64,000 nucleotides of DNA from assembly GCF_001753165.1 (NCBI RefSeq), contig NZ_CP017448.1, positions 1,630,462 through 1,694,461 on the forward strand. The letters run 5' to 3'. Position numbers and translations under genes: made by a program. Each line of letters opens with the position of its first letter. Position 1 is the stretch's first letter. The stretch comes from Acidihalobacter aeolianus (GTDB taxonomy: Bacteria > Pseudomonadota > Gammaproteobacteria > DSM-5130 > Acidihalobacteraceae). Below are positions 1-7,089 of the stretch, one piece after another. Under the pieces are notes generated by a model, which was not told the DNA's origin, did not search any database, and worked only from the letters and a program-made list of their open reading frames with translations.

Positions 1-230
1 GCTCCTTTCCAAGCGACTCCGGGGCGTCCGTTGCGTCGTTTATAGTCATCGGCCCAGGCATCGAGATCAAGCCTGTCGAACGCAACGCCTTGGGTGCCGA
101 TGGGGATCTCGGTGAGGTAGGGGCGTACGAGGGTTCTGAATCGATTGCGATCCATGCCGAGATAAGCAGGTGCATCGCGCAGGCGCAGAAAGCGCGGTTG
201 CGCAGCGAGTGTGGGTACTTCATGGGACAT
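1..230 (-). CDS. AlpA/excisionase-like DNA-binding protein (partial)
   Basis: The reading frame starts at an ATG (complement of 228-230) with a strong GGAGGA ribosome-binding site four bases upstream, and runs off the left window edge. The visible 76 residues begin MSHEVPTLAAQPRFLRLRD and include LGMDRNRF, IPIGTQGVAFDRLDLDAWAD and YKRRNGRPG. This pattern resembles the small helix-turn-helix or excisionase proteins usually encoded just before a tyrosine integrase. It would act as a directionality factor or regulator for element excision. With the tRNA-Pro remnant at 9240-9284, it suggests that the integrase and the other attachment site lie just left of the window. The family is recognised from memory of similar proteins. 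The C-terminus cannot be seen. Confidence 0.6.
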   Translation of the reverse strand, partial: MSHEVPTLAAQPRFLRLRDAPAYLGMDRNRFRTLVRPYLTEIPIGTQGVAFDRLDLDAWADDYKRRNGRPGVAWKG

Positions 231-259
231 TCGGTCCTCCGTGTCGGAGGCCCGCTTAG

Positions 260-1557
260 CAGGCTGTTGAAAATTCCCCCGATTTAGCGGTTATCATGTT
301 GATCAGGGTCCATTGGCGACGTGCCCCTTCGGATCTGGGGCCTGATTTTTCCCGAAAACAGCCCAAATCCCGATCTCTGGGCGCACCGATCCCTTGATGT
401 GTGCCTTCAACATGCTGCCAGTCCCAGATTGCGCATCCGCACCAGGTTGTAGGCCGCCGCGCTGAGCACAAACTGGAAATCCAGTTTCTCGCGTCCGACA
501 AACCGACTTTTGCGCAGACCCGCAATGGTCTTGAGCCAACCGAAGCATTCTTCGATCCGCTTGCGGATCGTCAGGCTGGTTCGGTAACCGGGATGGCCGA
601 TGGTGCGCCCGTCGATGGCCGAGCGGCGCCCGGCCGTGTTCTGAGCCACATGCGGCGTGACGTTTCGTCCACGCATCGCCGCCACAAAGCCTTGCGTGTC
701 ATAGTTCTTGTCCGCGCCCAGCGTGATCCGGTGGCTCCCGCCGAGCGCGTCGACAAGCTCGACACCGGCCTCGCGCTCGGCCGTGCCGGTGGCCTGGCTC
801 GTCTGCGACTCGACGATCAGGCCGTGGCGGTTTTCCATCAGCAGGTGTCCGAGGTAGCTGAGCTTGGCGGTCGTGCCTTCGCTCTTGCGATACAGCAAGG
901 CATCCGGGTCGGTCCTGGAGACGTGCGTTTCCCGACACCGCTTCTGCCCGCGAAAGTCCACCGTGGGATTGCGCCCGCCACCGCTCGGCGGCGCGTCCTC
1001 GTCCCGGGGCCGGTAGCTCTTGTGCGAGGCCAGCGCTTCGATCAACGTGCCATCGACGCTGAAGTGTTCGCTAGACAGCAGATCGGCCGCACGGGCCTGA
1101 TCCAGCACCCGGGCGAAGAAGGTGCGGGCCACATCGCCTGCAAGCAGGCGGTCACGGTTCTTGGTAAACGTGGAGTGGTGCCAGACCGGATCGTCCATGG
1201 AAAAGCCCACAAACCAGCGAAACAGCAGGTTGTAGTCGATCTGTTCGACCAACAGGCGTTCGCTGCGGATGGTGTAGAACGCCATCAACAGTTGCGCGCG
1301 CAGCAGCTTCTCCGGCGGGATCGAGTCACGGCCCATATGGGCATACAGCGCATCGAAGTCAGCGTCGAGTTCTTTGAGCGCTTGATCGACCATCCGCCGG
1401 ATCGGGCGCAGAGGATGGTCCTTCGGCACCCGTTGCTCCGGGCTGACCGTGCTGAACAGCCCATCCTGATGTATGTCGGCACCGCGCATCGGCCACAACC
1501 CTCACTCAACAATACAAAACCAATCTTCCGGGTTTACAGGACTTTTTCAACAGCCTG
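260..1557 (-). mobile_element. IS5-family insertion sequence, copy 1
   Basis: A 1298-bp element with terminal inverted repeats beginning CAGGCTGTTGAAAA on one side and ending TTTTTCAACAGCCTG on the other. It is flanked by a 4-bp target duplication TTAG (256-259 and 1558-1561), matching the YTAR target preference of the IS5 subgroup. It carries one transposase gene on the minus strand. An apparently identical copy in opposite orientation occupies 5792-7089. Because each copy has its own target duplication, they look like independent insertions rather than ends of one composite transposon. Confidence 0.93.
407..1489 (-). CDS. IS5-family transposase, copy 1
   Basis: Encodes the DDE transposase that mobilises the surrounding insertion sequence. 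The protein is about 360 residues. It has the N-terminal IS5 signature (LFSTVSPEQRVPKDHPLRPI and LLFRWFVGFSMDDPVWHHS). The catalytic acidic residues are in HFSVDGTLIEA, LGADKNYDTQGF and RKRIEECFGWLKT. I chose the ATG of MRGADIHQDG because a GAGGG motif lies nine bases upstream; an in-frame TTG nine bases further out is the alternative. The frame is intact and the same as copy 2, so the element may still be active. The long open frame on the opposite strand is a shadow of this gene. Confidence 0.92.
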   Translation of the reverse strand: MRGADIHQDGLFSTVSPEQRVPKDHPLRPIRRMVDQALKELDADFDALYAHMGRDSIPPEKLLRAQLLMAFYTIRSERLLVEQIDYNLLFRWFVGFSMDDPVWHHSTFTKNRDRLLAGDVARTFFARVLDQARAADLLSSEHFSVDGTLIEALASHKSYRPRDEDAPPSGGGRNPTVDFRGQKRCRETHVSRTDPDALLYRKSEGTTAKLSYLGHLLMENRHGLIVESQTSQATGTAEREAGVELVDALGGSHRITLGADKNYDTQGFVAAMRGRNVTPHVAQNTAGRRSAIDGRTIGHPGYRTSLTIRKRIEECFGWLKTIAGLRKSRFVGREKLDFQFVLSAAAYNLVRMRNLGLAAC

Positions 1558-1601
1558 TTAGCGGTTACTCAACTAATGTCCTAAAAAAATCGTGGGTCTC
1601 T

Positions 1602-1627
1602 GGCCTAATTCCGCCAAGCATTAGGCC
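1602..1627. terminator. 8-bp inverted repeat beyond the replication-relaxation gene
   Basis: GGCCTAAT (1602-1609) and ATTAGGCC (1620-1627) are perfect complements around a 10-nt loop. The hairpin lies downstream of the leftward gene that ends at 1763. On the minus strand a T-rich stretch follows about 20 nt later, too far for a canonical intrinsic terminator. Between it and the gene, roughly 1665-1735, the sequence is strongly AT-rich with no gene. Confidence 0.35.
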
Positions 1628-1762
1628 TGGGGGTTAATAAATCACTTCATAATTGCCAAAAAGGCGCGAATATTAAATCATATTTAAATTAATTTCACAA
1701 TTATTTTTTCAATTAATTTATTGATTATTTATTCGTGCGCATTCGGCGATGCGGTCATCCGT

Positions 1763-2863
1763 TCAACGTCGTTTGTGTTTTCGGCCTCCATCCTCAACCA
1801 GCTCCTGTTTAAGCACCGCCAGCCCCTCCTCGTGCCACACGTATTGCAGACGCCAGCCTTGTATGCCGTCGCGCAGTATCGGTCCGGGCCCGACATCCAG
1901 CAGCGCCAGGTACACGGACTCGAACAACGTCTCGGCGTACGCATCGACCGTCACCGCGTCGTAAGGCTCAAAGTGATGATCGAACGCGGCGCGGATGCCC
2001 CGCACCAAGGCGCGGATCAGCGGATACACTTGTGCGCGCGTCTCAGGCCGCTGACTGTCCCAGGTGTAGACGAGGAAGATCTTGCTCAGTTCGAGCACGC
2101 TGTGCGCGATCACCGGCTGATGCATCCCACGCACGATGAACTCGCACAGCTGTTTGAGATCGGCGGGGCGCTTGTGCGTGCGCTCGACCTCGATCCACGA
2201 CACCAAAGCGACATCGCCATCTTGCTTGGTCCACAGCGCATCGGGGATCTTCCCGAGCCACTTCCGATCAGGACGTCGGCCGCGCGGCGTGTCGGTGAGC
2301 GCAAACGGACCGCGATGCGCAAGGATCGCGTACTCGCTGTACTTGGTGATGCCTGTCGGGTCTTTCAGGATGAGGAACTCGTTGACGAGCCAGCGATGCC
2401 GCCACGTGATGTTATCGACGCGCTGATCCGTGCCGCGCCGCGCATCGATCCCCGATGCCCTGAGTTGCTGCGCGCCTCGCGTCGACAGTACCCAGGCGCT
2501 GGCTTTTCGGGGCAATGGGCGTTTGACGACCAGACCCTTTTTCTCAAGTCGTCGTAAGACGCGGCGACCCATTTGGAAGCCGTATGTGCTCTCGCGCCAG
2601 ACGAGCCTGCCCACCTGACGTGCCGTCAGCCAGCCGTACTCGTGCAGGCTGACGAGTACCGCCTGCTCGTTCTCCAAGCCCCGAGCGACGCCTGGCGGCA
2701 GCCCTGGGGACGCGCCGGGGAGGGCGATCCTCGGCGGCTCAGGCGCGTTGTCTGGCGGCTCAGTCTCCGCCTGCGCTTGACGCTGATCGGAGTGCAGGGT
2801 CTCGTCCAACGGTGCCTGGGGCACTTTGACGAGACGATGAAAGAGGTGCTTGTTAATCCGCAT
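1763..2863 (-). CDS. Replication-relaxation family protein
   Basis: A 366-residue protein of the replication-relaxation type found on plasmids and integrative elements. Residues around 60-140 form a winged-helix-like segment (LTARQVGRLVWRES, RRVLRRLEKKGLVVKR, WVLSTRGAQQL). The C-terminal half has KIPDAL followed by VSWIEVERTHK, an arrangement of D then ExE that recalls a PD-(D/E)xK nuclease fold. The start is placed at MRINKHLF because AGGAG lies seven bases upstream; the open frame extends 26 codons further without such a site. Family members are thought to act in plasmid replication or mobilisation, but the biochemical role is not established. The gene points away from kfrA across the hairpin-rich gap 2864-3649. 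Confidence 0.6.
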   Translation of the reverse strand: MRINKHLFHRLVKVPQAPLDETLHSDQRQAQAETEPPDNAPEPPRIALPGASPGLPPGVARGLENEQAVLVSLHEYGWLTARQVGRLVWRESTYGFQMGRRVLRRLEKKGLVVKRPLPRKASAWVLSTRGAQQLRASGIDARRGTDQRVDNITWRHRWLVNEFLILKDPTGITKYSEYAILAHRGPFALTDTPRGRRPDRKWLGKIPDALWTKQDGDVALVSWIEVERTHKRPADLKQLCEFIVRGMHQPVIAHSVLELSKIFLVYTWDSQRPETRAQVYPLIRALVRGIRAAFDHHFEPYDAVTVDAYAETLFESVYLALLDVGPGPILRDGIQGWRLQYVWHEEGLAVLKQELVEDGGRKHKRR

Positions 2864-2962
2864 GTGATGCTCCTTTTTGTGTATGTGCATCACGTATAGC
2901 GACGACGATGACCGTCTTCGCCCTCCGTCTCCCTCGATCAAGCGTGAGGGAGACGGTATGGA

Positions 2963-3472
2963 GTCGCCTGATCGGCGACGGATCGGCTAGCGCAGGCTCA
3001 ACGCGCTGAACGCGCGCACGCCTGCTAGCCCGCTGGACGCGGGCTTACGCCTCATTTATCAGTCGCCCCCTCTGTGCCCTCGCTACGCTCGCCCCCCGCC
3101 TGTCGGCGGCGGTTCGCACGCCGGGACACCTGCTGCGCTGGTGTCGGTTGCCACCGTCGCGGCGTGTCTTCGCCACTTGCGCCAGTGGACCGCCACCGCA
3201 CACCCGGTGTCCCGGCGTGCTCCCTGGGGGGAGCACTCTGGGGGCGAGGGCGCTGCCCCCACCACTGAGCGCACCGTGGGCGGTGCTATTTGCGCTGGGG
3301 CGCAAATTCAGTGGCGGCTCCCCCGGCCTCAGATCCGTGCGCTGGGGCGCACACCTCTGAGGGGCTTCGGCTGAACGCCTTGCCCCGCATACGCGGCTCC
3401 CCGGTTCGCGCAGTGATCTGCGCTCAGTCGTGTGCGCGCATCGCGCACGCTTGCGCACGTCGCGTGATGCGC
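2963..3472. repeat. Array of tandem perfect stem-loops in a non-coding gap
   Basis: Stem-loops found by reading: 2963-2979 (GTCGCC/GGCGAC), 2985-3030 (long loop, imperfect), 3027-3045, 3125-3145, 3173-3188, 3217-3236 (GTGCTCC/GGAGCAC), 3239-3261, 3271-3286 (GCACCG/CGGTGC), 3289-3306 (TTTGCGC/GCGCAAA), 3327-3362 (7-bp plus 6-bp stacked stems), 3385-3396, 3408-3423, 3432-3448 and 3453-3472. Three of them (3271, 3289 and the inner stem at 3337-3352) have different stems but the same TGGG loop. No convincing gene lies in 2864-3649; open frames here follow from high GC. This could be a plasmid origin, a single-strand initiation site, a transfer origin or a structured RNA. Position between divergent plasmid genes favours an origin or control region. 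Confidence 0.75.
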
Positions 3473-3599
3473 CTTGCGCCACGCCTGCGTGCAGACAACC
3501 CGCATCCGTTCTGCTGGGTGCTCGCGGGTCTCGGTTTTTTTGCATTCGAGGTTTTTTTGTGGCCCGTCCTTTTTTGCCCTGGCGTTCCCTATACGGGTT

Positions 3600-3618
3600 G
3601 CCAGGCCTGTCGCCTGGC
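3600..3618 (+). promoter_or_regulatory. Hairpin upstream of kfrA start
   Basis: GCCAGGC (3600-3606) and GCCTGGC (3612-3618) form a perfect stem around CTGTC, about 30 bases before the probable kfrA start codon at 3650. The outer bases GGGTT and GAACCC extend the symmetry. KfrA-type proteins usually bind a site at their own promoter, so this dyad is a candidate operator or leader hairpin. That role is inferred. Confidence 0.4.
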
Positions 3619-3649
3619 CTTGGAACCCTTTATGTCAGGAATCATCACA

Positions 3650-4242
3650 ATGGGAAGATCCGGTATTACCCTGGAACAGGTAGAAAGCGCAGTCTCCGCG
3701 CTAGAAGCCCGCAACGAGGCGGTGACGTATGACGCGATACGCAACGAGCTGGGCAGCGGGGGTTATTCCACCATCGGCAAACATCTACAGACACTGCGCG
3801 CGCGTACGGCGAGCACCTCGCCGATGACCGTGGAGGTGCCTGCGGAGATCGCGGCTTCGCTCACGGCCACCTTGGGGCAGCTGTGGCAGCAGGCGCAGAG
3901 CGTGGCGGCGCAGGATGTGGAAACCCTAAGACGCGCCGCCAATGCGCGCGTGCAAACCGCCGAGCAGGATCTGGAACAGCTGCTGAGGCGCTTGGATAGC
4001 ACCTTGGAGGAGCTGGAACAGACGCAATCAGCCCTCGCCCAATCGTCCACCGAGGTCCGCGCGTACTGGAACAGGCGCAGGCAAGACTGCAGGGCGAGAA
4101 CGAGAGCCTGGCAAGACAGCTCAACGCCCTGCAAGCCGTCATTCAGGATCAGTCAGAGACCTTGAAGCAGTTCATGGCGCAGCACGCGACCCAGGACGAA
4201 AAGAGCACGGCGCGCAAACGGCCATCGAACGATCAGGCCTGA
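3650..4242 (+). pseudogene. kfrA: KfrA-like plasmid protein, frameshifted
   Basis: KfrA proteins are plasmid-encoded DNA-binding proteins with a long coiled coil, linked to partition and autoregulation. The start MGRSGITLEQV has AGGA nine bases upstream. The N-terminal domain (YDAIRNELGSGGYSTIGKHL) is the usual KfrA DNA-binding region, followed by a heptad-rich coiled coil. The original frame departs from coding sense near 4064 and stops at 4165. Dropping into the next frame at 4066 restores coiled-coil sequence (LEQAQARLQGENESLARQL) up to a stop at 4240-4242. One missing base near 4064 explains this. The protein would be about 197 residues if intact. The DNA-binding domain survives, so a truncated protein might still bind DNA. 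Confidence 0.75.
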
Positions 4243-4272
4243 GCACGCACGCGACAGAGACAAAAGCACCTT

Positions 4273-4295
4273 GCCCGCCGCCTGGCGGGCTTTTT
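4273..4295 (+). terminator. Intrinsic terminator after kfrA
   Basis: GCCCGCC and GGCGGGC form a 7-bp stem with a CCT-type loop (4273-4290), followed at once by TTTTTGTTGT. It sits about 30 bp after the restored kfrA stop codon and would isolate the downstream CRISPR leader from kfrA transcription. Confidence 0.8.
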
Positions 4296-4335
4296 GTTGT
4301 CGCTGCGAAAAGAGTCCATCGCCAACACCGACCCG

Positions 4336-4373
4336 ATTACGTAATCGGCATTACGTAACGCGCATTACGTAAT
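4336..4373. repeat. Three ATTACGTAA palindromes at 14-bp spacing
   Basis: ATTACGTAAT occurs at 4336-4345 and 4364-4373, and ATTACGTAA at 4350-4358. The starts are exactly 14 bp apart. Palindromic sites in regular phase usually bind a dimeric regulator. They lie between the kfrA terminator and the first CRISPR leader. The second leader lacks them. KfrA itself or another element-encoded regulator is a candidate ligand (inference). Confidence 0.65.
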
Positions 4374-4384
4374 CGGGGCAGGGG

Positions 4385-4560
4385 AGGTTGATTTTTGCGC
4401 CACTGCATGCGATGTTCAAAGCCTCGCAGCACCGCTCTTTGACAACCCGACAACCGGCCCGGATCGGCCCCGAGAAAAAGCTAACTTTTTTGCACCGAAA
4501 CGGTGCAGAGAAAAGGTCTCGTAAGTCTATGATCCGTCAGGCTTCTGAAATATGACAGGA
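4385..4560 (+). promoter_or_regulatory. CRISPR leader 1
   Basis: A 176-bp AT-richer tract directly before the first repeat of array 1. It is repeated at 5519-5694 before array 2 with the same length and, by my count, eleven substitutions. Conserved blocks include AAAAAGCTAACTTTTTTGCA and TATGACAGGA immediately before the repeat. A small hairpin (GCACCG-AAA-CGGTGC, 4492-4506) is kept in the second copy with a compensating wobble pair. Leaders carry the promoter and the adaptation signals, which explains why the sequence next to the repeat is the best conserved. The gap 4243-4384 holds only the terminator and the palindromes. Confidence 0.75.
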
Positions 4561-4952
4561 GTCCGAACGGACCTTCCCCGTTTAATGGGATTAAGACCTC
4601 TCCACCTTCTCTCTCACCCATGGGGGCTGGTGTCCGAACGGACCTTCCCCGTTTAATGGGATTAAGACCGCGTACGATTGTACTCGCTCGTGCACATTCC
4701 GTGTCCGAACGGACCTTCCCCGTTTAATGGGATTAAGACACTGTTGAACGAGGTCGTTGGAGCGAGCTTGTTCGTCCGAACGGACCTTCCCCGTTTAATG
4801 GGATTAAGACGCTTCATTAGAGAACTTGGGCTTTACGATCAGTTGTCCGAACGGACCTTCCCCGCTTAATGGGATTAAGACGGCTGATATGTAATCGGAG
4901 TGGATGGTCATCTTGGTCCGAATGAGCCTTCGTGTTTAATGGGATTCGCGTC
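4561..4952 (+). CRISPR. CRISPR array 1 (6 repeats, 5 spacers)
   Basis: Repeats are 37 bp and start at 4561, 4632, 4703, 4774, 4845 and 4916. They begin GTCCGAACGGACC and end GGGATTAAGAC. All five spacers are exactly 34 bp and all differ. Repeat 5 has one change (CGCTTAAT instead of CGTTTAAT). Repeat 6 is heavily degenerate, which marks the trailer end and agrees with the leader lying at the left. The last eight bases, ATTAAGAC, resemble the ATTGAAAC-type crRNA 5' handle of Cas6-processed systems. No cas gene is present in the window, so the subtype cannot be assigned and any function would need Cas proteins from elsewhere. Confidence 0.95.
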
Positions 4953-4983
4953 GCGGTTGTTTTAGAGCAGCAAGATCAGAAAA

Positions 4984-5012
4984 GCCTCTTGTCTTCGGAC
5001 GGAGGTTTTTTT
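4984..5012 (+). terminator. Intrinsic terminator after CRISPR array 1
   Basis: A stem built from CCTC-TTGTC and GAC-GGAGG around a TTCG tetraloop is followed by seven Ts (5006-5012). It begins 32 bp after the degenerate last repeat and would end the array 1 precursor transcript before the small ORF at 5175. Confidence 0.7.
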
Positions 5013-5174
5013 GTGCGTGGCGTTTGAGCGGGTTTGATCCCTTCAATGCAAGCGCGCCGACAAGCTTGCCAATCGTTCAGCTCATGCTGCTGTGCTTTAT
5101 GGTGTCTTCCATCGAGCAAGCTGATATCTTTGCATCGGTTTGCCTCTTCACAATGACGATGGGAAACAAACGAC

Positions 5175-5510
5175 ATGCCACGCAGCGAGAAGAACGAAAA
5201 GAACGGCAAATCCGCTCGCGCGTCTGCCAATCAAGGCTGGCTCGGGCGTGGCGTCTGGCGTGTCGCGAATTACTACTGCCCGTTGCAGGAAGATCGGTTC
5301 GCGTTGGATCTGTGGCGTATCCTGGAAGGATTTCCGGAGGGGATTTATCGGAGTCTCATACCCTGCACGGTCCTGTACGCGCTGTGGCAGATGTCGCAGC
5401 AGGGATGGCTGTCGCCGATGCTGGATGTGCCCATGCATGTGCTGTCGTACGCCTTCGCGGCCTTGGGCGGCATGATGACGGGCTTTTTCATCAGCGCTCG
5501 CTTTCTGTAA
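5175..5510 (+). CDS. Small predicted membrane protein between CRISPR arrays
   Basis: A 111-residue product that I do not recognise. The N-terminus is charged (MPRSEKNEKNGKSARAS). Residues about 58-75 (IYRSLIPCTVLYALWQ) and 87-111 (HVLSYAFAALGGMMTGFFIS) are hydrophobic enough for two membrane segments. A GGGAAA motif lies about nine bases before the ATG. The gene ends eight bases before the second CRISPR leader and is the only gene between the two arrays. No Cas motif is visible. It may be ordinary plasmid cargo trapped when the leader-array unit duplicated, or an accessory protein. Overlapping frames on both strands are less plausible because they lack a ribosome-binding site. Confidence 0.55.
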   Translation: MPRSEKNEKNGKSARASANQGWLGRGVWRVANYYCPLQEDRFALDLWRILEGFPEGIYRSLIPCTVLYALWQMSQQGWLSPMLDVPMHVLSYAFAALGGMMTGFFISARFL

Positions 5511-5518
5511 GACAGGGC

Positions 5519-5694
5519 AGGTTGATTTTTGAGGCCTCGCATGCGATGTTCAGAGCCTCGCAGCACCGCTCTTTGACAACCCGACAACCGACCCGGATCG
5601 GCCTCGAGAAAAAGCTAACTTTTTTGCACCGAAATGGTGCGGAGAAAAGGTCTCGTAAGTCTATGATCCGTAAGGCTTCTGAAATATGACAGGA
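5519..5694 (+). promoter_or_regulatory. CRISPR leader 2
   Basis: Second copy of the 176-bp leader, collinear with 4385-4560 without gaps. The hairpin GCACCG-AAA-TGGTGC (5626-5640) keeps its pairing through a G-T wobble. Most differences lie in the leader-distal third. The 20 bases next to the repeat are unchanged. The ATTACGTAA palindromes seen upstream of leader 1 are absent here, so the two arrays may not share upstream control. Confidence 0.75.
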
Positions 5695-5791
5695 GTCCGA
5701 ACGGACATTCCCCGCTTAATGGGATTAAGACCATCGCCTTTAGCTGCATTACTACCCCATGCAAAAGTCCGAACGGACATTCCCCGCTTAA

Positions 5792-7089
5792 CAGGCTGTT
5801 GAAAAAGTCCTGTAAACCCGGAAGATTGGTTTTGTATTGTTGAGTGAGGGTTGTGGCCGATGCGCGGTGCCGACATACATCAGGATGGGCTGTTCAGCAC
5901 GGTCAGCCCGGAGCAACGGGTGCCGAAGGACCATCCTCTGCGCCCGATCCGGCGGATGGTCGATCAAGCGCTCAAAGAACTCGACGCTGACTTCGATGCG
6001 CTGTATGCCCATATGGGCCGTGACTCGATCCCGCCGGAGAAGCTGCTGCGCGCGCAACTGTTGATGGCGTTCTACACCATCCGCAGCGAACGCCTGTTGG
6101 TCGAACAGATCGACTACAACCTGCTGTTTCGCTGGTTTGTGGGCTTTTCCATGGACGATCCGGTCTGGCACCACTCCACGTTTACCAAGAACCGTGACCG
6201 CCTGCTTGCAGGCGATGTGGCCCGCACCTTCTTCGCCCGGGTGCTGGATCAGGCCCGTGCGGCCGATCTGCTGTCTAGCGAACACTTCAGCGTCGATGGC
6301 ACGTTGATCGAAGCGCTGGCCTCGCACAAGAGCTACCGGCCCCGGGACGAGGACGCGCCGCCGAGCGGTGGCGGGCGCAATCCCACGGTGGACTTTCGCG
6401 GGCAGAAGCGGTGTCGGGAAACGCACGTCTCCAGGACCGACCCGGATGCCTTGCTGTATCGCAAGAGCGAAGGCACGACCGCCAAGCTCAGCTACCTCGG
6501 ACACCTGCTGATGGAAAACCGCCACGGCCTGATCGTCGAGTCGCAGACGAGCCAGGCCACCGGCACGGCCGAGCGCGAGGCCGGTGTCGAGCTTGTCGAC
6601 GCGCTCGGCGGGAGCCACCGGATCACGCTGGGCGCGGACAAGAACTATGACACGCAAGGCTTTGTGGCGGCGATGCGTGGACGAAACGTCACGCCGCATG
6701 TGGCTCAGAACACGGCCGGGCGCCGCTCGGCCATCGACGGGCGCACCATCGGCCATCCCGGTTACCGAACCAGCCTGACGATCCGCAAGCGGATCGAAGA
6801 ATGCTTCGGTTGGCTCAAGACCATTGCGGGTCTGCGCAAAAGTCGGTTTGTCGGACGCGAGAAACTGGATTTCCAGTTTGTGCTCAGCGCGGCGGCCTAC
6901 AACCTGGTGCGGATGCGCAATCTGGGACTGGCAGCATGTTGAAGGCACACATCAAGGGATCGGTGCGCCCAGAGATCGGGATTTGGGCTGTTTTCGGGAA
7001 AAATCAGGCCCCAGATCCGAAGGGGCACGTCGCCAATGGACCCTGATCAACATGATAACCGCTAAATCGGGGGAATTTTCAACAGCCTG
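5792..7089 (+). mobile_element. IS5-family insertion sequence, copy 2
   Basis: A 1298-bp element, the reverse complement of 260-1557 as far as I can read. Its ends CAGGCTGTTGAAAA and TTTTCAACAGCCTG are intact, and the target duplication is TTAA (5788-5791 and 7090-7093). It landed inside the second repeat of CRISPR array 2. Identity of the two copies implies recent transposition. Confidence 0.95.
5860..6942 (+). CDS. IS5-family transposase, copy 2
   Basis: Same protein as the gene at 407-1489: DDE transposase of about 360 residues with acidic residues in SVDGTLIEA, GADKNYD and RIEECFGW. The start ATG (MRGADIHQDG) has GAGGG nine bases upstream. It reads in the same direction as the CRISPR array it interrupts, so read-through could transcribe the downstream spacers. 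The frame is intact. Confidence 0.93.
   Translation: MRGADIHQDGLFSTVSPEQRVPKDHPLRPIRRMVDQALKELDADFDALYAHMGRDSIPPEKLLRAQLLMAFYTIRSERLLVEQIDYNLLFRWFVGFSMDDPVWHHSTFTKNRDRLLAGDVARTFFARVLDQARAADLLSSEHFSVDGTLIEALASHKSYRPRDEDAPPSGGGRNPTVDFRGQKRCRETHVSRTDPDALLYRKSEGTTAKLSYLGHLLMENRHGLIVESQTSQATGTAEREAGVELVDALGGSHRITLGADKNYDTQGFVAAMRGRNVTPHVAQNTAGRRSAIDGRTIGHPGYRTSLTIRKRIEECFGWLKTIAGLRKSRFVGREKLDFQFVLSAAAYNLVRMRNLGLAAC

Noticed and set aside
401-1561. A 386-codon open frame opposite the IS5 transposase (also 5788-6948)
   Set aside because: It is the exact antisense of a well-supported transposase, reads into both inverted repeats and has no recognisable domain; it follows from GC-rich codon bias.
3290-4165. 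A 291-codon open frame containing kfrA with a long N-terminal extension
   Set aside because: The extension runs through the stem-loop array, has no coding character, and KfrA proteins start at the MGRSGIT motif, which has its own ribosome-binding site.
4491-4506. The small leader hairpin (GCACCG-AAA-CGGTGC) as a terminator
   Set aside because: The T run precedes the hairpin instead of following it, on either reading direction.
4981-5174. A gene between the array 1 trailer and the small membrane protein
   Set aside because: The open frames lack ribosome-binding sites and overlap the terminator; nothing is recognisable.
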